Positions 34,633 to 41,798 of a DNA stretch of 64,000 nucleotides are shown in pieces. Positions within the stretch are counted from its first letter, which is position 1. The number at the start of each line of letters is the position of its first letter. This DNA comes from Thermodesulfobacteriota bacterium (GTDB lineage Bacteria; Desulfobacterota; Desulfobacteria; Desulfobacterales; Desulfosudaceae). Location of the stretch: positions 124,001 through 188,000 of the forward strand of contig JBFMDX010000003.1 of assembly GCA_040753795.1 (NCBI GenBank). Reading direction: 5' to 3'. The notes beneath the pieces were generated by a model. It was not told the DNA's origin. It was given only the letters and a program-made list of their open reading frames with translations, and made no database searches. The position numbers and the translations under genes were made by a program.

Positions 34633-36735
34633 TCACGAAGAAAGAGACGAATCCGCCAGGGAGTTCAGCAGCAGGGTCAGCGGCCGGTCCTCTTCATGCT
34701 GGCCGTCCAGGGATACGGGGGCGGGTGTCCGGAAACAGTCCTCGCCGGGCTCGGCCGCCAGCCAGTGTTCCCGCAGGGCCTTGACCGCCAGGAAAGCCGG
34801 CGAGCCCGTATCCACCACGCTCTTTTCCAGCACCAGGGACAGTTTCCCCTTTCTCTCCTCCAGGCGCATGAGCGGGGCAATGGGAATACCGATGGGTTCC
34901 CAGTGGTCAAAGCCCTTTTCCAGATTTTTGATGGCCGCCATCTGCCCGGTGGCGCCGTTGGCGACCAGTGAAAAGACGGTCAGGCCCAGGTTATAGGTAT
35001 AGGTGCAGTCAAACCGGGTCGGATTATTGCCCCGGCCGTCATAACCGTAAAAATGGTCCTGGGTCTTGAAACTGGGCACCGACTGGTTGTAAATCGTCTC
35101 GATGGCCGTTGGGACCTTGTCGTTTTCCTGAATGACGCCGCCCCGGACCAGTTCACTGGTCAGCGTCTTCTTGGACATGATGCCCTTTTTGAACAGCAGG
35201 TAATCCGACTTCCAGTTCTTGAACAGCAAGGGGCCGAAATACTCGGCGTCCAGCCCGTCGCGGGTCAGAGTTTCCTCAAAATGCTGCCGGCGGATGCCGA
35301 TCCGGTACTCGCCGTTTTCCTTGAGGATCTTGAGGTAGTCCTTGACCAGGCCCATGATGACCTTTTCCGTGTCCACCTGGGAAAAGGGAAAGTTCCCGTG
35401 GCTGTCCCGTTCCATAAGCAGCCCTTCCTGGAAAAAAGGCGGCAGGTCGTTGAAAAGGTCGTCGTCGCGGGTATTCCAGGTGGTGTAGTCCTTCTGCTCC
35501 CGGAACCGCCTTTCCAGACGCCGCAGGTAGTCAAGCTTGTCCTCCAGTTTCGGGAAATCGTCGTGAAACTGGGTATCATGGGTGGCGTTGTATTCCCCGA
35601 GAATGGCATTGAGCTTGATGATGAACACCTGGATCTCGTTGATGAATTCCAGCAGGCCCTCGGGGATCACGATGACGCCGTAATTCTTGCCCACCGCTGC
35701 CCGCCGGACGATGGCGTCACAGATCAAACGGGACAGGTGACGCAGGGTCATGCCGAAGGCGCTGTAATCGACCGTCCCTTCCTTATCGGCTTTTTCCAGG
35801 CGCCGGTGATCCACGTAACCGGCCAGATCCTCCCCGATAAAGGTCAGGTTGGGATGGGTCTGCAGGGCCACCTCCAGGGCCAGGTGGCTGGCCACCCGCC
35901 CCATCACCTTGCAGATATGCCAGTATTTGACGTCCGAACTGCTGTCCGTGCAGAGGTTGCCGATCTGGGTGGCAAAGGACCGGGCGGCGGAATGAAATCC
36001 GAACGACATGGCGCACAGCACCTGCCCCTCATCATCCCTGACCTGGATATCCCCGTCAATGGTCTTGGGCACGCCGATGACCTGGACGCCGTCCTTGAGC
36101 AGTTCCTGGGCGAGAAAGGCGGCGTTGGTATTGGAGTCGTCCCCGCCCACGATGACCAGCGCGTTCAATGCCAGTTCCCGGCAGGTTGCCCTGGCCAGGT
36201 ACATTTTCTTGGGGGTGTCGATCTTGGTGCGGCCGGTCTTGATCATGGAAAACCCGCCGAGATTACGGTAGGCGTCCACCATCTCCGCCGTGATCTCGAC
36301 GTAATCCCCCTCGATGACGCCGTCCGGGCCGAGGATGAAACCGAAGACCCGCGTTTCGGGGTTGACTTTTTTGGCCGCGTCAAAAAGGCCGGCAATGACA
36401 TTATGGCCGCCCGGAGCCGGTCCGCCGGAAAACACAATACCGATATTGCGCCGGGCGGTGTAGCGATTCTTGAAATCTTCCGACGGTGAATTCTGGCGCG
36501 TAATTTTCAAAACGGTGTTGCCGATGATGTCCGGCAATTGCCGTTCGGCTTCGCGGTCGATCGTAAACTTGAAGCCCGGCATGGTCTGGACCGTTGTACA
36601 CGATCCGTCGAACACCGGACACACGTCCGGAGCAAAATGGCGGCGGGCCGCCATTTCCGCGCTGACGTCGCAGACGACCTGGCTGACCTTCTTCTGCTTC
36701 AGAAAATTCTCAATATTGACATTTTCACGGGTCAT
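34633..36735 (-). CDS. pfp: Pyrophosphate-dependent 6-phosphofructokinase
   Basis: The 700-residue product is a long-form PPi-PFK that interconverts fructose-6-phosphate and fructose-1,6-bisphosphate with PPi. The phosphate donor site reads VGGDDSNTNAA (Asp199-Asp200), the form found in PPi-users rather than the GGDGS of ATP-users. The catalytic loop is PKTIDGD (223-229). The first about 95 residues precede the core motif NIGIVFSGGPAPGGHN, and the C-terminal part is long, so it is larger than most bacterial enzymes (about 400-560). The enzyme is reversible and common in anaerobes. Confidence 0.92.
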   Translation of the reverse strand: MTRENVNIENFLKQKKVSQVVCDVSAEMAARRHFAPDVCPVFDGSCTTVQTMPGFKFTIDREAERQLPDIIGNTVLKITRQNSPSEDFKNRYTARRNIGIVFSGGPAPGGHNVIAGLFDAAKKVNPETRVFGFILGPDGVIEGDYVEITAEMVDAYRNLGGFSMIKTGRTKIDTPKKMYLARATCRELALNALVIVGGDDSNTNAAFLAQELLKDGVQVIGVPKTIDGDIQVRDDEGQVLCAMSFGFHSAARSFATQIGNLCTDSSSDVKYWHICKVMGRVASHLALEVALQTHPNLTFIGEDLAGYVDHRRLEKADKEGTVDYSAFGMTLRHLSRLICDAIVRRAAVGKNYGVIVIPEGLLEFINEIQVFIIKLNAILGEYNATHDTQFHDDFPKLEDKLDYLRRLERRFREQKDYTTWNTRDDDLFNDLPPFFQEGLLMERDSHGNFPFSQVDTEKVIMGLVKDYLKILKENGEYRIGIRRQHFEETLTRDGLDAEYFGPLLFKNWKSDYLLFKKGIMSKKTLTSELVRGGVIQENDKVPTAIETIYNQSVPSFKTQDHFYGYDGRGNNPTRFDCTYTYNLGLTVFSLVANGATGQMAAIKNLEKGFDHWEPIGIPIAPLMRLEERKGKLSLVLEKSVVDTGSPAFLAVKALREHWLAAEPGEDCFRTPAPVSLDGQHEEDRPLTLLLNSLADSSLSS

Positions 36736-36889
36736 TGGGGCCTCCGCTCTTACCCTGACAGGTTATGGAAATAATTATATGGATGAAAAATTAATAGAAA
36801 ATAATGTCCGGAACGTTGTTAATTTACTCGCCGGCCTTATTTTATGTCAAGCAATATCGTCGGCTCAAACGCGAATGAAACCGCGGCCT

Positions 36890-36917
36890 TTGAAACGCGT
36901 TCGGATTATTGTATACT
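36890..36917 (+). promoter_or_regulatory. Candidate promoter of hsp20-lon
   Basis: TTGAAA (36890-36895), a 16-base spacer and TATACT (36912-36917) lie about 50 bases before the hsp20 start. The -35 CTTTGAAA partly fits a heat-shock sigma-32 -35 (CTTGAAA), but the -10 is of the housekeeping type. I therefore call it sigma70-like with possible dual use. Confidence 0.55.
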
Positions 36918-36967
36918 ATCATGAAAGGCACCATATGCGAGACATATCGTAACCACAGGAGAAGGAA

Positions 36968-37420
36968 ATGGATTACATCAAGATTCGCTTGAGCGCGGAC
37001 CTCGACCAGGCCGGTAAAGGGTTGCGGAGAACGCTGGACGACATCTTCGGCGGCGCCAGCCCTATTTTTTACCAGTTGAGCAGAACCTGGAAACCCCAGA
37101 TGGACCTGTTTGAAACCGCCGATGAGATCAAAATCATCGCCACCGTGGCCGGCGTGGAAAAGGAGTCCATGGAAATCGAAATCAATGAACGGGCGGTACG
37201 AATTTCCGGCGACCGCCGTCCGCCCTCTTCGGTTTCGGAAGCGACCTTCTGCCTGGCGGAGATCCAGTACGGAAAGTTTGAGCGCATCCTGTTTCTGCCC
37301 AAGCCCATAGACACGGAGCGGGTTTCCGCCTCTCTTTCCGCCGGAATTCTTCAAATCACCATGGTCAAGCAGCGGGCCCGCAAGTCGCTGAAAGTCACCA
37401 TTCGAGACGAAGATGAATAA
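36968..37420 (+). CDS. Small heat-shock protein (Hsp20/alpha-crystallin)
   Basis: The 150-residue cytoplasmic chaperone has a short N-terminal arm and an alpha-crystallin domain (about 42-140). Typical features are PQMDLFETADEIKIIATVAG at the start of the domain and YGKFERILFLPKPID with LSAGILQI near the end. The C-terminal I-x-I-type anchor is weak (VTIRDEDE). AGGAG precedes the ATG. Lon follows 39 bases later in the same direction, giving a holdase-protease stress unit. Confidence 0.92.
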   Translation: MDYIKIRLSADLDQAGKGLRRTLDDIFGGASPIFYQLSRTWKPQMDLFETADEIKIIATVAGVEKESMEIEINERAVRISGDRRPPSSVSEATFCLAEIQYGKFERILFLPKPIDTERVSASLSAGILQITMVKQRARKSLKVTIRDEDE

Positions 37421-37459
37421 ACGGCACCGAACGGCAACCCCGCTGACAGTGGAGGAATA

Positions 37460-39955
37460 ATGAACGACCAGAGCACCAAGGAGACCAACGGGAACACTTC
37501 GGAAAAATACCCCGATAAGATCCCGCTCATACCGATTGCCGACGGCATCCTCTTCCCCCGGATGGTGATCCCGATCGTCGTCGGGCAGAAGGAATATGTC
37601 AAAATGATTGACGGCGTCATGGCCGGCAACCGCATGATCGGCCTGGTGGCGGCAAAAGTACAGGAACGAAAGGAGCGATACCACGCCGAAGATCTTCATG
37701 ACATCGGCACGCTTTCCCTGATTCTGAAAATGGCCAAGGATGAAGAGGACAAAATTCACCTCATGATCCAGGGACTGAGCCGGATCAGAATCAAGCGGAT
37801 CACCAGCGACGCGCCCTTCATGGAAGCCCTTATTGAAGCCATACCGGACCCGGAGAATAAAGACACGGAAACCGAAGGGCTGATGGCCAACCTGACCAAG
37901 ATATTCCAGGACATCGTGCGCATCTCCCCGGTCATCCCCAACGAACTCGGTCCCATGTCCGCCACCATCGAGGACCCGGGCACGCTGGCGGACATGATCA
38001 CCTCCACCATCAACTGTTCCCTGGAGGAAAAGCAGAACGTCCTGGCTTCCCTGGACATCAAGGATCGGTTGCGGAAAACAACCCGGCTGGCCAACCATCA
38101 GGTGGAAGTGCTCAAACTGGGCGACAAGATCCAGTCCCAGGTCAAGGAAGACATGAACCAGCAGCAGAAGGAATTTTATCTGCGCAAGCAGCTGAAGGCC
38201 ATCAAGGACGAACTGGGCGAAAAAGACGACACCAGCGTTGAGGTTGATGAATACAGGAAGAAAATCGAAGCCAGGAAAATGCCCGAGGAGGCGCACAAGG
38301 CCGCCATGCGCGAACTGGACCGGTTCTCCCGCATGCACCCCTCCTCCTCCGAATACACGGTTTCGTCCACCTACCTGGACTGGCTGACGGAGCTTCCCTG
38401 GAACGAAAGTTCGGAGGATAAGCTGGACATCAAGGCGGCCCGGGCCATCCTGGACAAGGACCATTTCGGCCTGGAAAAACCCAAGAAGCGTATCCTCGAA
38501 TATCTGGCCGTGAGAAAGCTGAACCCCGGCTCAAAAGGGCCCATCCTCTGCTTTGCCGGACCTCCGGGAACCGGCAAGACCTCCCTGGGCCGGTCCATCG
38601 CCCGCGCCCTGGGCCGGGAATTCGTGCGGATTTCCCTGGGCGGGGTCCGGGATGAAGCCGAAATCCGCGGTCACCGCCGCACCTATGTCGGCGCCCTGCC
38701 GGGCCGGATCATCCAGGAAATGCGCAAATCCGGCAAAAACAACCCGGTCTTCATGATGGACGAAATCGACAAGGTCGGCGCCGATTTCAAGGGTGACCCC
38801 TCCTCGGCCCTGCTGGAGGTTCTCGACCCGGAACAAAACTATTCCTTTGCCGATCACTACCTGGACGTCTCCTTCGACCTGTCCAAGGTCATGTTCATCG
38901 GCACTGCCAACATCATCGACACCATCCCGCCGGCCCTGAGGGACCGCATGGAAATCATCGATCTGCGAGGATACACCCTGGAAGAAAAAATAAAGATCGC
39001 CACCCACTACCTCATTCCCCGGCAGCGCAAAGAAAACGGCTTGACCGCCGGCCAGATCTCCTTTTCTAAAAACGCCATCCACCGCATCATCTCGGATTAT
39101 ACCAGGGAGGCCGGGCTGCGGAACGCGGAAAGGGAGATCGCCTCGGTCTGCCGGGGGGTGGCCGCGAAAATCGCCGAAGGCGTCCCGGTTTCTCCGTCCA
39201 TTAAAGTCGAGCATCTGCGGGAGTATCTGGGACCAGTCCGATATACCTCGGAAGCCGGCGAAAATTCCCTGTCGCCCGGTGTCGTCATGGGCCTGGCCTG
39301 GACACCGGTGGGCGGAGAAATCCTCTTTATTGAAGCCACCGCCATGAAAGGCAAAAAAGGGATGACCCTGACCGGCCAGCTGGGTGATGTCATGAAAGAG
39401 TCGGCTATGGCGGCCTTGAGCTTTATCCGGGCCAACGCGAAAAAATACGGTATTGACGAGGAGTTTTACGAAAAATCAGACTTTCATATTCATGTCCCCT
39501 CCGGCGCCATTCCCAAGGACGGACCGTCGGCCGGCGTCACCATCCTGACGGCCCTGGTGTCGCTGCTGACCGGGCAGCGGGTAAAAGAAAAACTGGCCAT
39601 GACCGGCGAGATCACCCTGCGGGGCAAGGTCATGCCCATCGGTGGGGTCAAGGAAAAGGTCATCGCGGCCCACCGGGCCGGCATCAAGGAGGTCGTCCTG
39701 CCGGCCGGCAATGAAAAGGACACCGAGGAAATCCCGGCCAAGGTCAAGAAAGACCTGGCCTTTCATTATGCCGCCACCATGGATGACGTCCTGAACTTCG
39801 CCTTACCGAAAAAAGGATCGGCAAAAAAGAAGAAAGCCCCGGCAAAAAAAGCCCCGGCAAAAAAAGCCCCGGGGAAAAAGGCGCCGAAGAAGACGATCCC
39901 GGCAAAAAAACGTCCGGACGGACGGGCAAAAAAAAATAATGTTGCCCGGGATTGA
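37460..39955 (+). CDS. lon: ATP-dependent Lon protease with H1-like basic tail
   Basis: The 831-residue product is a hexameric AAA+ protease. It has the N-terminal substrate domain (1-220) and an AAA+ module with Walker A GPPGTGKTSLG from Gly367 and Walker B PVFMMDEIDKVG. The C-terminal protease domain has the Ser-Lys dyad (Ser690 in PKDGPSAGV; Lys about 733 in GGVKEKV). Residues about 782-831 form an extra tail of repeated KAPAKK/KAPGKK units, with 18 Lys and 3 Arg in 50 residues, resembling histone H1 or AlgP tails. This extends the protein well beyond the usual 780-810. The ribosome-binding site is GGAGG. Confidence 0.97.
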   Translation: MNDQSTKETNGNTSEKYPDKIPLIPIADGILFPRMVIPIVVGQKEYVKMIDGVMAGNRMIGLVAAKVQERKERYHAEDLHDIGTLSLILKMAKDEEDKIHLMIQGLSRIRIKRITSDAPFMEALIEAIPDPENKDTETEGLMANLTKIFQDIVRISPVIPNELGPMSATIEDPGTLADMITSTINCSLEEKQNVLASLDIKDRLRKTTRLANHQVEVLKLGDKIQSQVKEDMNQQQKEFYLRKQLKAIKDELGEKDDTSVEVDEYRKKIEARKMPEEAHKAAMRELDRFSRMHPSSSEYTVSSTYLDWLTELPWNESSEDKLDIKAARAILDKDHFGLEKPKKRILEYLAVRKLNPGSKGPILCFAGPPGTGKTSLGRSIARALGREFVRISLGGVRDEAEIRGHRRTYVGALPGRIIQEMRKSGKNNPVFMMDEIDKVGADFKGDPSSALLEVLDPEQNYSFADHYLDVSFDLSKVMFIGTANIIDTIPPALRDRMEIIDLRGYTLEEKIKIATHYLIPRQRKENGLTAGQISFSKNAIHRIISDYTREAGLRNAEREIASVCRGVAAKIAEGVPVSPSIKVEHLREYLGPVRYTSEAGENSLSPGVVMGLAWTPVGGEILFIEATAMKGKKGMTLTGQLGDVMKESAMAALSFIRANAKKYGIDEEFYEKSDFHIHVPSGAIPKDGPSAGVTILTALVSLLTGQRVKEKLAMTGEITLRGKVMPIGGVKEKVIAAHRAGIKEVVLPAGNEKDTEEIPAKVKKDLAFHYAATMDDVLNFALPKKGSAKKKKAPAKKAPAKKAPGKKAPKKTIPAKKRPDGRAKKNNVARD
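39835..39880 (+). repeat. 15-bp tandem repeat encoding KAPAK in lon
   Basis: About three direct copies of GCCCCGGCAAAAAAA encode the basic tail of Lon. Each copy contains a run of seven A, so strand slippage could change copy number or shift frame near the very end of the protein. Confidence 0.8.
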
Positions 39956-40078
39956 TCAACCTGAAAGAAGCGGACTTTTAAAGAGGCTTCCGGATTTGAC
40001 AAAAATCCGGCGCATCAATAATATTTAAGGGTATCTCTAAAAATTGCCCTTACAAAAAATCAATCGGGAGGAGCGGGT

Positions 40079-40201
40079 ATGTCTAAAGCAGCGGATGTCA
40101 AAAAAGACGTGAAGAAGAAAGCGCAGAAAACCACCAAGGAAAAAAAACAGGCCAAACTGGAAAAAAAGAAGGAAAAGGAGAAAGCCAGGCAGATGCCTTA
40201 A
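40079..40201 (+). CDS. 40-residue lysine-rich basic protein
   Basis: This short ORF has a good GGGAGGAG ribosome-binding site 5-6 bases before the ATG. It begins MSKAADVKKDVKKKAQKTTK and continues with alternating Lys and Glu, ending ARQMP. Lysine makes up 16 of 40 residues. It is predicted to be a single charged helix with no membrane segment. It lies about 120 bases downstream of lon on the same strand. A dyad CCGGATTT-GACA-AAATCCGG (near 39990) without a T-tract lies between them. DNA or RNA binding is plausible from charge only. Confidence 0.6.
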   Translation: MSKAADVKKDVKKKAQKTTKEKKQAKLEKKKEKEKARQMP

Positions 40202-40229
40202 AGGCCGGTCCGGCTTGGCATCGCCCTTT

Positions 40230-40793
40230 TTATTTCCATTCGATCTTGATCTCGAAAAAATCGCCTTTTTGGGCCACCTTCGAGGATACGTTTCTGCCGC
40301 CGGTAAGTCCGGCCAGTTCGTATAAAGCCCCGGCGACCGTGTGGGCGATGACGCCGGCGACTTCACTGCCTTTCACTTCTGGATTGGCGTTGGTATACAG
40401 AAACGACAGCCAGCCATGACCGTTTTTGATCCGTCCGGTTTCAGCGCTGGAATAGGCGCCGCCGAAAAACGCCTTACGGCGGATCAGAAACCGTTCCATG
40501 CTGGCGCCCGGATCTCCCGGGACAATGATAAACTTGTATACCTGGGCCAGGTTGTGCGCGGCAATTTTCCCGAAATCAAAGCAGACATTAAGATCGGATT
40601 GAGCGACCACTTTGAAAACAGCGTAGGACAGCCGGTAGAAAAAATCACCGGGATACCACTGGGTGGCCAGAATTTCGCTGTTGATAATGTCCCAGTCTTC
40701 CGGCTTCAGGTAATCGTTCCAGGCAAGCTGCGGTTCCTTGCGCACGATCTTGACCAGATCCGTCAAGACCGTCCCCTTGACCGTGATCTCCAT
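40230..40793 (-). CDS. Hypothetical protein, unknown family
   Basis: The 187-residue product starts from the ATG at 40793, which has a strong GGAGGAGG site. A longer reading to 40877 has none. There is no signal peptide or membrane helix. The pattern of helices followed by a beta-rich C-terminal half (WYPGDFFYRLSYAVFKVVA; RFLIRRKAFFGGAYSS; GDFFEIKIEW) is faintly like the V4R/heme-NO-binding-like or DUF2378-type folds of deltaproteobacteria. I cannot confirm this. It is convergent with the Lys-rich gene and solitary in its orientation. Confidence 0.65.
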   Translation of the reverse strand: MEITVKGTVLTDLVKIVRKEPQLAWNDYLKPEDWDIINSEILATQWYPGDFFYRLSYAVFKVVAQSDLNVCFDFGKIAAHNLAQVYKFIIVPGDPGASMERFLIRRKAFFGGAYSSAETGRIKNGHGWLSFLYTNANPEVKGSEVAGVIAHTVAGALYELAGLTGGRNVSSKVAQKGDFFEIKIEWK

Positions 40794-41115
40794 ATTCCCT
40801 CCTCCCTGGCGATTTCTTTTTAAGTCCGGCCCCGGGAACATCCGTTCGGACTCTGCCCCATTAAAACCGCCAGCCATTCATGTAAACTACACATACCGGA
40901 CAGTTTGCCGGAAAAACGCTGTTTCCGGGGTCGACGGAAGCCCCCACTTCCATCACCCCAATTTTAACCACCCCACGAACAAAACAAATATCGCGATTCA
41001 TCAATTGATGTCAATGATTATGTTGCCTGTTCCGTTATTTCTGTTGCAATGCCTCCCGGCAAATGATATGACGCCAGGCATATTTTGATAGTGTCAGGAG
41101 TTATGAAACAGGCTT

Positions 41116-41155
41116 AAGCCACCCAGACTCTGATGTCTGCGGTGGCTTTTTTATT
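41116..41155 (+). terminator. Strong intrinsic terminator without an obvious upstream gene
   Basis: AAGCCACCCAGAC and GTCTGCGGTGGCTT form a stem of about 13 bp with one bulge and a TCTGAT loop, followed by T6ATTTT on the plus strand. The nearest plus-strand gene upstream ends about 900 bases away, beyond a minus-strand gene. Either a short RNA starts in 40800-41100 or the terminator insulates pabA. The rest of the 40794-41218 gap has a 12-bp palindrome CATCAATTGATG near 41000 and nothing else clear. Confidence 0.8.
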
Positions 41156-41157
41156 TT

Positions 41158-41229
41158 GGGGACACCATACTTAATTCCACCGAATTAAAGATGGCGCCCC
41201 CGGCTTAGGGAATTAAGTATGGTGTCCCC
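41158..41229. repeat. Perfect 21-bp inverted repeat (REP/RAYT-like) overlapping the pabA start
   Basis: GGGGACACCATACTTAATTC+C (41158-41178) is exactly complementary to the stretch at 41209-41229 that ends ATGGTGTCCCC, with a 30-base spacer. Sequences of this ATGGTGTCCCC kind recur beside REP-associated tyrosine transposases in many bacteria. That is recall, not a search. No transposase gene is in the window, so this would be a non-autonomous copy. Confidence 0.8.
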
Positions 41230-41791
41230 AAAACTATTGATGATCGACAACTACGATTCCTTCACCTACAACCTGGTCCAGTTGTTCCTGGGATTTGATC
41301 TGGACATAACGGTGCGGCGGAACGACCGCGTCACCATTGAAGAAATCGAACTGATGCAACCGGATTACCTGGTTATCAGTCCGGGACCAAAGGCGCCGCA
41401 ACAGGCCGGCCTGTCCGTTGACATCATCCGCGCCTTTTGCGGCCGGATGCCGATCCTGGGCGTCTGCCTGGGCATGCAGTGCATCAACGAAGCCTTCGGC
41501 GGCCGCACGGTCCGGGCGCCCCTGCCGGTCCACGGCAAGACCGACGCCGTCTTCCATGACGGCGGCCCTATTTTCGCCGGCATCCCCTCGCCCTTTACCG
41601 CGGCCCGCTATCATTCCCTGGCCGTGGAGCCGGACAGCAACCGGCTGGCCGTGTCCGCGGAAACCGCCGACCATGTCGCCATGGCGATCCATCATCCGGA
41701 TTATCCCCTGTTCGGGGTCCAGTTTCACCCGGAGAGTTTTCTCACGGAACACGGCGCACGCCTGGCGGAAAACTTTCTGGCCGCGGGATAA
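41219..41791 (+). CDS. pabA: Glutamine amidotransferase, PabA/TrpG type
   Basis: The 190-residue class I amidotransferase supplies ammonia to the chorismate-using partner. The Cys-His-Glu triad is seen in GVCLGMQCINEAFGG and FGVQFHPESFLTEHG. The conserved start of the fold is LLMIDNYDSFTYNLVQ. The first listed ATG (41219) lies inside the inverted repeat, so the first seven codons are repeat-derived. The ATG at 41240 would remove them, leaving 183 residues. Seven bases separate it from the pabB-pabC fusion gene, hence the PabA rather than TrpG call. Confidence 0.88.
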   Translation: MVSPKLLMIDNYDSFTYNLVQLFLGFDLDITVRRNDRVTIEEIELMQPDYLVISPGPKAPQQAGLSVDIIRAFCGRMPILGVCLGMQCINEAFGGRTVRAPLPVHGKTDAVFHDGGPIFAGIPSPFTAARYHSLAVEPDSNRLAVSAETADHVAMAIHHPDYPLFGVQFHPESFLTEHGARLAENFLAAG

Positions 41792-41798
41792 AAATATA

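Noticed and set aside
39988-40012. Terminator after lon
   Set aside because: The CCGGATTT-GACA-AAATCCGG hairpin has no T-tract, so it is kept only as a weak dyad and not called.
40999-41010. FNR box candidate at CATCAATTGATG
   Set aside because: The half-sites are in the reverse order (ATCAA-TTGAT without a 4-base spacer), so it does not fit the TTGAT-N4-ATCAA consensus.
41418-41798. N-terminal extension of pabB-pabC into pabA
   Set aside because: Overlaps pabA in another frame; the ATG at 41799 starts exactly where the PabB fold begins.
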